Source of the DNA: Blautia pseudococcoides | GTDB lineage: Bacteria > Bacillota > Clostridia > Lachnospirales > Lachnospiraceae | Reading direction: 5' to 3' | Length of the DNA: 64,000 bases | NCBI RefSeq assembly: GCF_001689125.2 | Contig: NZ_CP015405.2 | Location: 1,765,001-1,829,000 of the forward strand | Part shown: piece after piece, positions 27,225-36,612 of the stretch | Position numbering within the stretch: the stretch's first letter is position 1 | How the letters are laid out: every line of letters begins with the position of its first letter | The notes under the pieces: model-generated | What the model was told of the DNA's origin: nothing | Seen by the model: only the letters and a program-made list of their open reading frames with translations | Database searches by the model: none | Made by a program: the position numbers and the translations under genes

Positions 27225-29957
27225 TTACCTCTCAAAAACTTTACGCAGCACCGCCCGCAGAATATCCAGGTCAATCGGCTTCGCCACATGGGCCGACATC
27301 CCGATGTCCAGGGATTTTTGAATATCCTCGGCAAAGGCGTTGGCGGTCATGGCGATGATAGGGATGGTCTTGGCATCTGGCCGGTCTAAAGCACGGATGG
27401 CGCGGGTTGCGTCATATCCGTCCATATCGGGCATCTGGATATCCATCAGGATAGCGTCATAGGTTCCCGGCGCGTCTTCCTGAAAGGTGCGTACCGCCTG
27501 GAGGCCGTCCGTTCTCGGTACAGACTCTGCGCCATACATACTGAGAAGTTCACAGAGAATTTCCGAATTAATGGTGTTATCTTCCGCCACCAGAAAGAGC
27601 CGTCCGGAAAAGACGTTCTCATCGGCCTCGCCCGAAAAATCACCCGCCAAAACAGGTTCGCTTGCAGCTTCCGCAACTTCGCCTTCAAGCTCCACCTGGA
27701 AGACGGAGCCATGATTTAAGCGGCTCTCCACAGTGATCTTTCCGTTCATCAGATCCACAAGGCCTTTTGTAATACTCAGGCCCAGGCCTGTACCTTCGAT
27801 CCGCGCCGCCGCACGGCTCCGGGCAAAGGGAGCAAATATATTGTTGATGAATTCCTCCGGCATCCCAATTCCGGTGTCGCGAATCGTAAACCGGTAACGG
27901 ACATGCTCCGAAGCCTTTACCGTTGGAATTTCTTCCACCCAAAATTCCACTTTCCCGCCCTCCGGGGTGAATTTTACGGCATTGCTCAGAATATTGATGA
28001 GAATCTGGTTGATCCGCAGTGAATCCCCATAAAAGGCCGGATGTGTAACTCCCTCCGCCTGAATCTCCATCGTAAGACCTGCCGCTTTCGCCTGAGGTTC
28101 GATAATAGCGGCAAGCTGTTCCACTATCTCCGGCAAATATACCCGCATATGGTTCAGCGTAATATTGGCGCGCTCGATCTTACTCATGTCCAGAACATCG
28201 TTTATCAGGCTTAACAGGTGTTTGCTGGAAACGGAAATCTTCTGCAGGCAGTCCGCCACCTTATCCCTGTCGTCCAACCGGGCGACGGCCAGCGTCGTCA
28301 TTCCCATAATGGCATTCATAGGCGTGCGGATATCATGGCTCATGGCAGACAGAAAATCGCTTTTTGCCACACTGGCCTCTTCTGCCAGCGCCAATGCATT
28401 TTCCAGCGTCCTCACTGAATCGGTGATATCGCTGCAGACCAGACAAACCCGCGAAAGCTGCAGGTTCACGGCAGACATGGTGAGGTTTTTGGTGCGAATC
28501 TCACCATGTTCTCCCATCAGAGAGTAGGAAACCGTATACGTTCCCTCCTGTTCCAGCCGCCGGAGGATTTCAGCCGATACCATAGCCATTGCAAACCGCT
28601 CCTTATCCTTGGACATAATTGCGGTCTGCAGCATGGTGGAAACCAGCTCCGTATGGCTGCCCCGGTGCGGCGGTGTAAAACTTGACTCCTCGTTGCAGGT
28701 CAAAATCCTGTAGACGTCCTGCTCGAGATCCAAGTCTGCGACATAGTCGTAGCTGGCGACGGAAATCTGGTGCAGAATCCGGTCTGATATGACCTGCTCC
28801 GTAATGTCTGTCACTGTTAGGATTCCGGTGATATCGCCGCTGTCAGGCGCCTCCACCAGAATCACCTTAATGTGCACATACCGGCCCTTCTCGTCTGCCG
28901 GCAGCTTAACAAAGCATTTCAGGTTCAGCTCGGTTTCCCCCCGTGCAAAAGCCGCGACCGCTGGTGCGTTCAAATATATATCTCGGAACGCCTGCCGCTC
29001 CTCTTTGTCCACGATCAAGCTTGAAAGCCCGGTGAAAAACGCTTCCCGCACCGTCCCAAAGTGTTCTAAAAGGCCGGAATGGGTATGGTCGTCGATTTCC
29101 AGAATCCGGTTCCGGGTGATATTACAGCGGCCGACGATCAGAACATCAGGCCCCGCAAGACGGGAGTGCTGGACAATTAAGTCGTCATATTGACGTCTGA
29201 GCTGATTCCGCTCCTTCTCTTCCGTAATATCATGGTAGACGGCATATACCCTGCCTGTTCCCTCGTTATTTTGGATGATGGAAAATTTAGTCTTGGCCCA
29301 AATGTAGCCGCCTGCTTCATTTTTCAGCCGGTAGATCGACTCAAAGTGTTCTGTGCCGCTTGCCATATGCGACGAAAGTTCCGCCTTAAGCCACTCCTTG
29401 TCCTCGTGGTAGACACTTGCTGTTGCATCCTGCCGGCACAGCTTCCATGCCTCATTGGGATTCCTTCCGGTCATAGCGGCAAAACCTTCGGATATGTATT
29501 CCTTTGTCATAGCCCCGTCTTTTTCGTACCGGATCACGGCAATACCGCTGGGCAAATTTTCAATAATGGTTTGGAAGTATTGCTCCAGCCGCTCCTCTTC
29601 CCGTTTCTTTTCCGTAATATCCAGAATGTATTCGATGTGCGCGGACCGTCCGTTCCAATTAATCAGCTTTCCGCTGAGCTGGTAAATACGGCCATCCGTG
29701 GAACGCATGAATTCCCGTACCAAAAGTTCTTTGTCATTCATTTGGTCTACTTTGCAGAAAGGACATGGTTCATTAAGACCTGCCGCTTGAAAGCAGGTTG
29801 TTCCCTGACCCGGTGTTTTCCATAACAGCATTTCCTTTGCCGTCCGGTTGATATAAAGCAGTTCCCAGTCGTCCGCCGCTGAAACATAAATGGCTGCTGG
29901 CGCGTTATCCAGTACTTCAGTCAGATGTTCCATAGAGAGCCGGCTCTTTTCATTCAT
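27225..29957 (-). CDS. Hybrid sensor histidine kinase with PAS domains
   Basis: The 910 residues contain PAS-like units at about 10-115 (with a Cys cluster CPFC), 125-245 and further sensory segments to about 510, a HisKA domain with SHDIRTPMNA (His541), a HATPase with SNAVKFTPEGG, DTGIGM and GTGLGLSI, and a C-terminal receiver (about 786-910) with phospho-Asp in LMDIQMPDMDG. No membrane segment is seen, so it is a cytoplasmic sensor. The CPFC cluster in the first PAS could bind metal or sense redox; that is inference. The partner output regulator may be one of the broken genes downstream. Confidence 0.9.
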   Translation of the reverse strand: MNEKSRLSMEHLTEVLDNAPAAIYVSAADDWELLYINRTAKEMLLWKTPGQGTTCFQAAGLNEPCPFCKVDQMNDKELLVREFMRSTDGRIYQLSGKLINWNGRSAHIEYILDITEKKREEERLEQYFQTIIENLPSGIAVIRYEKDGAMTKEYISEGFAAMTGRNPNEAWKLCRQDATASVYHEDKEWLKAELSSHMASGTEHFESIYRLKNEAGGYIWAKTKFSIIQNNEGTGRVYAVYHDITEEKERNQLRRQYDDLIVQHSRLAGPDVLIVGRCNITRNRILEIDDHTHSGLLEHFGTVREAFFTGLSSLIVDKEERQAFRDIYLNAPAVAAFARGETELNLKCFVKLPADEKGRYVHIKVILVEAPDSGDITGILTVTDITEQVISDRILHQISVASYDYVADLDLEQDVYRILTCNEESSFTPPHRGSHTELVSTMLQTAIMSKDKERFAMAMVSAEILRRLEQEGTYTVSYSLMGEHGEIRTKNLTMSAVNLQLSRVCLVCSDITDSVRTLENALALAEEASVAKSDFLSAMSHDIRTPMNAIMGMTTLAVARLDDRDKVADCLQKISVSSKHLLSLINDVLDMSKIERANITLNHMRVYLPEIVEQLAAIIEPQAKAAGLTMEIQAEGVTHPAFYGDSLRINQILINILSNAVKFTPEGGKVEFWVEEIPTVKASEHVRYRFTIRDTGIGMPEEFINNIFAPFARSRAAARIEGTGLGLSITKGLVDLMNGKITVESRLNHGSVFQVELEGEVAEAASEPVLAGDFSGEADENVFSGRLFLVAEDNTINSEILCELLSMYGAESVPRTDGLQAVRTFQEDAPGTYDAILMDIQMPDMDGYDATRAIRALDRPDAKTIPIIAMTANAFAEDIQKSLDIGMSAHVAKPIDLDILRAVLRKVFER

Positions 29958-29973
29958 AACAGTCCCCCTTTTT

Positions 29974-30096
29974 TTAATCCTGCCGAAGCTTTTCTGTTTT
30001 CCGAAACGCCGCCTGAATTTTCCTGTCCAGTATACGTTTTATGGTTTGGTTGTAATCGGCGCCATAGGCCTCAAAAATCATTTTGAACTTCCCCAT
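29974..30096 (-). CDS. 40-residue ORF before the hybrid kinase
   Basis: AAGGAGGAG lies 8-10 bases before an ATG. The product MGKFKMIFEAYGADYNQT continues with a basic helical segment (RILDRKIQAAFRKTEKL). I recognise no family. It lies 17 bases before the hybrid kinase start and behind a REC-domain scrap, so it could be a leader ORF or another remnant. Confidence 0.4.
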   Translation of the reverse strand: MGKFKMIFEAYGADYNQTIKRILDRKIQAAFRKTEKLRQD

Positions 30097-30100
30097 CTTC

Positions 30101-30183
30101 TCACTCCTCCTTGCCAAACATAAAGTCATATAGTATCCGGTACAGCCGTTTCGGCTCAATGGCCTTTGCCAGATGGGCATACT
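30101..30183 (-). pseudogene. C-terminal scrap of a receiver domain
   Basis: About 26 codons read AHLAKAIEPKRLYRILYDF and end GKEE before a TGA. This is the conserved last helix of a REC domain as found at the end of hybrid kinases (compare AHVAKPIDLDIL in the neighbour). Nothing upstream is in frame, so it is the tail of a deleted hybrid kinase. Confidence 0.6.
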
Positions 30184-30190
30184 ACCATAA

Positions 30191-32971
30191 CTATTTACGC
30201 AGAACAGAGTCCTTTGCATCTAACAGCAGACGATATAATTGCCCGATATCAAAAGGCTTGGGCAAAAAGCCCGTCATGCCGGCTTTTGCCGCACTTTCCT
30301 GATCCTCCTGGAAGGTATTGGCCGTCATAGCCAAAATTGGAACAGTGGCTGCGTCCGGTCTTGCCAGCGCCCGGATTTCCATGGTGGCCGCAAGTCCATT
30401 CTTTATCGGCATATTAATATCCATTAAAATAACGTTGTAAGTTGACGGAGGACTTTCTTTAAATAGCTCCACTGCCTTCTGACCGTCTATGGCTCTGTCC
30501 ACCGTAATCCCTTTTATCTCCATAAGCGAAACTGCTATTTCCGCGTTCAAATCATTATCTTCAGCCAACAGTACATGAAGCCCCCGCAGTTTTTCCTCTT
30601 CAATCTCAACCGCATCATTTTCATCAGCGATCGGTTCGGTACACACGGGAAGCTTTATGGTAAAGTAAAATTCCGATCCAATTCCAGGCTTGCTATCCAC
30701 CTTCAGTTCTCCGCCCATCAAGGATACCAGATGGCTGCTGATGGCAAGGCCCAGACCTGTACCGGATGCCCGCAGGTTACTATTCTTTGCCTGTTCAAAG
30801 GAATAAAAGATTCTCTCCATATCCTCAGGCTGAATGCCAATACCGTTGTCTTTTACGCTGAACCGTAGGGTTACGGATTCAATCGAACGTTCTCTTTCCT
30901 CAATGCGCATCCATACCGATCCACCCTTGTCGGTAAACTTGCAAGCGTTCGACAGTAAGTTGGTAAGCACCTGCTGCAGCCGCATCCGGTCACCCTTAAC
31001 ATGGGGAGACTCCGTTAGGCAGGACACCTCCAGAGAGATTCCCTTTTCCTTGGCCTGCGCCCCCAGCATGCTTTCAGTCTGCAGAACCATTTTTTCCAGA
31101 TCAAGCGGCACCCTTTCAATCTTCATCTTATTACTGTCTATCTTAGACATATCCAGCACATCGTTAAGTAAGGAAAGCAGAAAGTTCGCGGAAGAATGAA
31201 TTTTCCCTAAGTTTTGATCCACCTCCGGCGTGGTTCCGCCGGACATCCTGATCAGGTTTGTCAGCCCGATGATAGCATTCATGGGCGTCCGGATCTCATG
31301 GCTCATCCGGGACAAAAACTCGGATTTGGTTTTGCTGGTCTCCACCGCTTTATTCAGCTCCAGCCGGATCATTTTTGTCCGCATTTTATAGCGGCTGATC
31401 AAGAAGATAATCATAAAGATCAGCAGGATAAAGCCGATACAGATGGTCAGGAACATGACAGGATTTGTATAGATCAGGCTTTTCAGGGTGATGGCGTTGT
31501 TCCTTGGTATCATAGTATTGTTTGCAATTAGTTCCACAGTCTCATCGGCAGAAATATTATTGACAGCCTTACTGAGGATGGAATAGAGGACCGCGTCCGT
31601 CCGCTGCGGTAAAGCCAGACTGAATTTTACCTGCGCACCAGTGTCCGCTATCAATAGGATATTGGCGTAATAGTCTTTTGAATAGTAGTCGTCAACAAAG
31701 GCGGCCGGCATAATGGTATAGTCCACGTCATCATTGCTGTTGATTGCGTTAATACATTCCTGATACCCACTGTAATATATAGCGGTATCCTCGTCTGAAA
31801 GCGGCTTAACCGTACGTCCTTTGGGCACTGCCATAACCTGTGGCCCTGTGCTGGATCTTCGTTTGTCACGAAGGATAACGGAATCGAGTCTCGCATATTC
31901 AGAGACACGAATAAGTCCCAGGGATTTGGCGGAAGCGTCGTTATCCATAAAGCTGCCGACAAGGTCGGCTTCGCCCGCAAGAGCCATATCCAACATTTCC
32001 TGATAGGTGTCGGCAAGTACATATTCAAAGGAAATGCCTGTCCGCTCCGCAACAAGAGCCAAACATTGGGGTACCATGCCTTTTGTTCCATCTTCCTGCA
32101 TATAAAACAGCGGGTATCGGTCCCGAAGAACCGCAACCTTCAAGGTCCCTCTTTCTTTAATGTAGGATAGCTCCTGGTCGGTAAATGTGATGGAATTAAT
32201 ATATTTGTCTGGAAAATACTTATCGTACAGCTGCTCCGCAAAAGCAGGATTGGCGGCATATACCTGCTCCATCGCCCAGGATAATTCTTCACACAGTTCC
32301 GGGTCCGCTTTGGGAGTGATGATGTAGTATGGCTCCCCGCTGAATTTGGCGGCTACATTGTAATGGTCTTTCATGTATATGTCATTTCCCAGCAGCAAAT
32401 CGACCTTATCCGTCTCAAGGCAGTTTTCATACTCCTTGCTGTCGTCATAATACACAAGTTCACATTGAATATTGTTGAAATCTAGGAATTTCTCGAGCCG
32501 TTCTATTTTTGCGGTGGCCTTGCGCAGTACGCCGATGCGCTTGCCGTTCATGGTGGTATAGTCGTACTGCTTGATGCTTTGATCGTCCCTGCGGTATATA
32601 AGCAAGGAGTAATTGGAGCCCATGATATATTTCGGATAATTAAAATATTCCTCAATCTGCGGATTCTTAAACATTCCGCCCATCAGGTCGTATTGGCCTG
32701 CCATCATATCATGGATCAGCTCGTTGCCGTCACCTGTGACAATTTCATACTCCCAGCCGGTGTACTTGGCAATCTCCTGCAGCCAATCATAGACGCATCC
32801 GCCAAAGGTGCCGTCCTCATACACCTCGTTGATTCCCGGGCTTTCTGGGAATGCTACGGTTAGCACACGGGGATCTTCCGGCTCTTCTGCTGCGGCAGTA
32901 ACCGGAAAGACTGCCAAGATAAAAACAGCAGACAATAAATATATACATCGCGTTAAAAGTCGTTTGCTCAT
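30191..32971 (-). CDS. EvgS-like hybrid histidine kinase with two solute-binding sensor domains
   Basis: Starting at MSKRLLTRC behind GGAGG the protein has 926 residues: a signal/anchor segment (about 5-25), two periplasmic-binding-type (SBP_bac_3) domains at about 35-265 and 275-500, a membrane segment (FLTICIGFILLIFMIIFLI, about 505-530), HisKA with SHEIRTPMNA (His558), HATPase with DNGIGI and GTGLGLAI, and a receiver with LMDINMPIKNG. It should sense an amino-acid-like or other small ligand outside the cell. Its HisKA segment contains a 38-bp sequence that is repeated just upstream of the gene. Confidence 0.9.
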   Translation of the reverse strand: MSKRLLTRCIYLLSAVFILAVFPVTAAAEEPEDPRVLTVAFPESPGINEVYEDGTFGGCVYDWLQEIAKYTGWEYEIVTGDGNELIHDMMAGQYDLMGGMFKNPQIEEYFNYPKYIMGSNYSLLIYRRDDQSIKQYDYTTMNGKRIGVLRKATAKIERLEKFLDFNNIQCELVYYDDSKEYENCLETDKVDLLLGNDIYMKDHYNVAAKFSGEPYYIITPKADPELCEELSWAMEQVYAANPAFAEQLYDKYFPDKYINSITFTDQELSYIKERGTLKVAVLRDRYPLFYMQEDGTKGMVPQCLALVAERTGISFEYVLADTYQEMLDMALAGEADLVGSFMDNDASAKSLGLIRVSEYARLDSVILRDKRRSSTGPQVMAVPKGRTVKPLSDEDTAIYYSGYQECINAINSNDDVDYTIMPAAFVDDYYSKDYYANILLIADTGAQVKFSLALPQRTDAVLYSILSKAVNNISADETVELIANNTMIPRNNAITLKSLIYTNPVMFLTICIGFILLIFMIIFLISRYKMRTKMIRLELNKAVETSKTKSEFLSRMSHEIRTPMNAIIGLTNLIRMSGGTTPEVDQNLGKIHSSANFLLSLLNDVLDMSKIDSNKMKIERVPLDLEKMVLQTESMLGAQAKEKGISLEVSCLTESPHVKGDRMRLQQVLTNLLSNACKFTDKGGSVWMRIEERERSIESVTLRFSVKDNGIGIQPEDMERIFYSFEQAKNSNLRASGTGLGLAISSHLVSLMGGELKVDSKPGIGSEFYFTIKLPVCTEPIADENDAVEIEEEKLRGLHVLLAEDNDLNAEIAVSLMEIKGITVDRAIDGQKAVELFKESPPSTYNVILMDINMPIKNGLAATMEIRALARPDAATVPILAMTANTFQEDQESAAKAGMTGFLPKPFDIGQLYRLLLDAKDSVLRK
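31212..31249. repeat. 38-bp repeat of kinase coding sequence (copy 1)
   Basis: Located in the HisKA part of the EvgS-like kinase gene (encoding MSGGTTPEVDQN on the minus strand). The second copy at 33036-33073 has two substitutions. Confidence 0.8.
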
Positions 32972-33035
32972 TTTGAAACCTCCAGAACCGGCGGATTCAT
33001 CGCCTATGTAAAATTTTGTGCTACAGGACAGCAGA

Positions 33036-33073
33036 TTTTGATCTACCTCCGGCATGGTTCCGCCGGACATCCT
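33036..33073. repeat. 38-bp repeat of kinase coding sequence (copy 2)
   Basis: This stretch equals 31212-31249 inside the downstream hybrid kinase gene except for two bases. Here it lies across the 3' end of the cyclic-di-GMP gene and supplies its stop codon and last residues. It marks the end point of an old duplication or deletion. Confidence 0.8.
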
Positions 33074-36000
33074 TTTTTCGCCTGTGATGCCCGTTCCTTT
33101 TCACGCCATTTGAAAAGGAACGTGGAGAGCAGTTCGGAAAATAGGATAAGGGCATCAATTTCGTTTTGCACCCACATTCTGCCTGAACAATCATGAAAAC
33201 CGACCATTCCTGCAAATTTTCCATCGTTATAGAGCGCGCACTGCAGCATGGAGCGGACATCCGGAGGAATCAACAAACGACGCTGCTCTTTTAGCAGGAC
33301 AGATGTATCGGCACAATAGAAAACACCTTTGCTGTCAAAGCTTTCCCGGCAAACATCCATCTCCTCATAAGGAATACACTGAAAATTCTCTTTTTGCGAA
33401 GAGATTCCTTCGTTGCACCACTCAAAGGTATTGCTGCAGGTTCTGCCGTTACCAGCCCCCTCAAACAAGCTGACCCGGCTTACTCCCAATTTTTGTCCCC
33501 ACATTTTTAATACGAATGGAAGAGTTTTTTCCATCTCGGACGTTTTATACAAGATTTGAAAAGCCTGCTCGCCCAATTTTGCAACCTCATAATCACCGCT
33601 TTCGTTCGACTCAATTCGGGTACGCTTCATGGATGACCGCTGCATTGCTGCCTCAGCCACACGATTCGAGGTATCTTCATTATAAAAGGCGAACTGGTTT
33701 TTCCCAAGCAGCTTCGCCATATATAAAGCACGGTCGCAGCAGTTAAACAGGTCCTGATAGTTGGACGCATCGTGGGGGTAGCAGGCAAGGCCCACACTGC
33801 AGGAAAGGGAAACGTCTCGTTGGGTATCTTGCAGCATGGTTTGCATGACACCTACCAATTTTTCTGCACGTCTTATCAGTAAATCCCGGCTCGGAATATG
33901 ATTTATGAATACCTGAAACTCATCCCCGCCGATTCGGGCGACAATATCCTCGGAACGGAATTGTCTTTGCAGCTGATCCGCCGCCTCGATCAGTACGGCA
34001 TCGCCGAACATGTGGCCGTAGGTGTCGTTGACCGCTTTGAAATTATCCAGATCGATCAGAAGCATAGCACCTGCTCCAGCTGATTGGCTGTCCTCCAGCA
34101 TACTGCGTATCCGCCGATAGGCAGCCTCCTTGTTCAGCAAATTCGTCAGCCCATCCCTGTCCGCTTTTTCAATCAGATTTTGTGTCCGGCGTTTTTCCCG
34201 GTCAATATCCAAGATCACGCCAACCGCCTTGACAGGCTGTCCATCCTGATCAAATTGAGTAGTGGCCCTGATGCGGCACCATATGTACCGGCCTTCGGCG
34301 TTTGCAATCCTCAGCTCCGCTTCTACATAAGGCGCGCCTTCGCTCACACGGTTCAGCAGATGGACGAAGACCTGGACATCTTCCGGCAGGATATGGGATG
34401 ACTGCGGAATCCGAAGATTGATCTCATCGGTAATAGGATCATACCCAAACTTCTTGACCCAATTTCGGGAGTAATAGAGCTTGTTTGACGCCATATCCAA
34501 TTCAAAGATGACGTCGTTTGACTGGTCAAGAATAATCCGGTGGCGCTCCAGGGCCAGCCGGAGCTTTTCCTGCTCCTTCTTTTCTGTTGTGATGTCAATC
34601 AGCATGCAGCTGATGTAATCCATTCCGCTCTCGTCTGTATATAGTTGGCTCTTATTCAGTATCCAAAGTACCTTTCCGTCTTTCGTAACCACCCGGTACT
34701 CTATTTCATATGTATTTCCTTTATTTTGTTGTTCTCTGACCTCCCTGATAACTTTTTCCCGGTCTTCTGGATAAATTATTTCCGTAAACCGGTTGTGAAA
34801 TACCTGTTCCATCTCAGCCCTGGTGTATCCTAGCAGAGCGGTAAACCCGTCATTGATGTCTATAACGGTAAACCACCGGTCATTCAGGCATTTTTGTATG
34901 CCAAGCAGCGAATTGTCCATAACCGGGCAAGCTATATTGGAGGCCTTTCTCGGTGAAGCTGCATTCTTATCGCACATACGCCAAACCACCAGTATTTTAT
35001 GCTGATTTGGGATATCTGCATATATTCGCAGTATTGTCACTTCATACCAGATGTATTCCCCGGTGGTGCAATGATACACACGGTACTTCCGGGATTTCTT
35101 CATGACGCCGCTTTTTAAAAATTCCTCAAGATAACCGACAGGCTGGATGAGATCCCTATCATCAGGATGAACTGCTTCCTGCAAAAACGCCAAATAGGAT
35201 GCTTCAAAAAGGCCCACCGGGTTCAGCTTGTCAAAATCATTGTTCTGCTTATAGACCAGATGATAGACGCCGCTGTTCATATCCACCTCCATTACCGTGG
35301 AATTCTCATAGCGAAGCATGGCGAAATATTTCATCTGGCCGAATTCAAGTGTATTGATTTCAAATGACGGTTCGTTTATACCTGGATCATGGTTTTTAGA
35401 AAAGTGTATCTGCGGGGAATGTCCATCCGCATATTCATTGGCAATCCTCGCAAATATCTCACGAATCTTCTTAAAGCATTCCAAAAGGCGCGGAGCAAAA
35501 ATGCCGCACTGGCCATTCAGGAGCATATTGCTGGCAGTTTCGGGGGAATACGCCTTTTTGTATACCCGGTCCGTGGTAAGCGCATCATACACATCGGCAA
35601 TACCCGCCGCCTGAGCACAGATTGGAATGTTGTTCATGGCAAGGCCCTCGGGGTAACCGCTTCCATCCCAGCGTTCGTGATGATAACGGCAAATGTTATA
35701 TGCGTATTGCAGATATTCCTTATCGTGCATACGCCCAAGATCATTTAATATCTCGCAGCCTTTCGCGGGATGGGTTTTCATGATTTCCATTTCTTCCGGA
35801 GTCAGGGGGCCCGGTTTATTGAGAATAGCATCGGGGATCGCAATCTTTCCGATATCGTGAAGGGTAGCGGCTCTGGCAATCACCTCGATTTTCCTCTCGT
35901 CCAGGTCATATTCCGGATAACTGCGCATCACATCCTCCAGCAGCGCCCGGATGAACAGCCGGATACGCAAAACGTGCTGCCCTGTTTCCACGCTGCGGTG

Positions 36001-36480
36001 TTCAATGACGGAAGAGAGGACGTCCGTCAGCGCATCGGTGGAATTCCGCAGGGTAACGGCCTGCTCCCGGATAATATCCTCCTGATGCTGCCGGTGCTCA
36101 TTTAATTCAATCACATTTTGCACCCGGCGCTTTACCGTACAAGCTTCAAAGGGGCGCAGGATGATATCCGTCGCGCCCGAATCAAAGGCACGCACCTCAT
36201 CCTCCGGTGCTTCCTCACTGGTTATGACGATGACCGGAACTGTCTGGAGCAGACCGCTTGACTTCATTTCCGCCATCATCTGATATCCGTCTTTTACAGG
36301 CATGACGATATCAAGCAACACAGCGGCGATCCGGTCACAGCACTGGTTCAGCAGCATCAACCCCTGCTCACCGTTCTGTGCTTCCAGTATATTAAAGTCT
36401 TTGGCAAACAAATTACGGAGGATAGCACGGTTGACCTCCATATCGTCTACAATCAAAAGGGTATTGCGGTTCATCGTCAT
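33043..36480 (-). CDS. REC-HD-GYP-PAS-GGDEF cyclic-di-GMP signalling protein
   Basis: The 1145 residues run: receiver domain (Asp57 in LLDIVMPVKDG), HD-GYP phosphodiesterase (HDIGK near 208, HHERWDGSGYPEG near 265), a region of three PAS-like sensors (about 370-830), a diguanylate cyclase with intact GGDEF near 851, and a GAF-like tail. It thus holds both enzymes that make and break cyclic-di-GMP, under phosphorylation control. AAAGGAATG precedes the start. The last residues (GCPAEPCRR) are encoded by the 38-bp repeat derived from a kinase gene, so the original C-terminus has been replaced. Confidence 0.88.
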   Translation of the reverse strand: MTMNRNTLLIVDDMEVNRAILRNLFAKDFNILEAQNGEQGLMLLNQCCDRIAAVLLDIVMPVKDGYQMMAEMKSSGLLQTVPVIVITSEEAPEDEVRAFDSGATDIILRPFEACTVKRRVQNVIELNEHRQHQEDIIREQAVTLRNSTDALTDVLSSVIEHRSVETGQHVLRIRLFIRALLEDVMRSYPEYDLDERKIEVIARAATLHDIGKIAIPDAILNKPGPLTPEEMEIMKTHPAKGCEILNDLGRMHDKEYLQYAYNICRYHHERWDGSGYPEGLAMNNIPICAQAAGIADVYDALTTDRVYKKAYSPETASNMLLNGQCGIFAPRLLECFKKIREIFARIANEYADGHSPQIHFSKNHDPGINEPSFEINTLEFGQMKYFAMLRYENSTVMEVDMNSGVYHLVYKQNNDFDKLNPVGLFEASYLAFLQEAVHPDDRDLIQPVGYLEEFLKSGVMKKSRKYRVYHCTTGEYIWYEVTILRIYADIPNQHKILVVWRMCDKNAASPRKASNIACPVMDNSLLGIQKCLNDRWFTVIDINDGFTALLGYTRAEMEQVFHNRFTEIIYPEDREKVIREVREQQNKGNTYEIEYRVVTKDGKVLWILNKSQLYTDESGMDYISCMLIDITTEKKEQEKLRLALERHRIILDQSNDVIFELDMASNKLYYSRNWVKKFGYDPITDEINLRIPQSSHILPEDVQVFVHLLNRVSEGAPYVEAELRIANAEGRYIWCRIRATTQFDQDGQPVKAVGVILDIDREKRRTQNLIEKADRDGLTNLLNKEAAYRRIRSMLEDSQSAGAGAMLLIDLDNFKAVNDTYGHMFGDAVLIEAADQLQRQFRSEDIVARIGGDEFQVFINHIPSRDLLIRRAEKLVGVMQTMLQDTQRDVSLSCSVGLACYPHDASNYQDLFNCCDRALYMAKLLGKNQFAFYNEDTSNRVAEAAMQRSSMKRTRIESNESGDYEVAKLGEQAFQILYKTSEMEKTLPFVLKMWGQKLGVSRVSLFEGAGNGRTCSNTFEWCNEGISSQKENFQCIPYEEMDVCRESFDSKGVFYCADTSVLLKEQRRLLIPPDVRSMLQCALYNDGKFAGMVGFHDCSGRMWVQNEIDALILFSELLSTFLFKWREKERASQAKKGCPAEPCRR

Positions 36481-36612
36481 AACTCATTCCTTTCCGGGAC
36501 AGCATCATGCTGTCAAGATGCCGAATTTGCGTTAGCGTTGGGTGTTATAAAGTTATAAACGTATACAGATTATGTTCGTTAAAAGAACTATACGTGATTT
36601 TCATGTATGATC

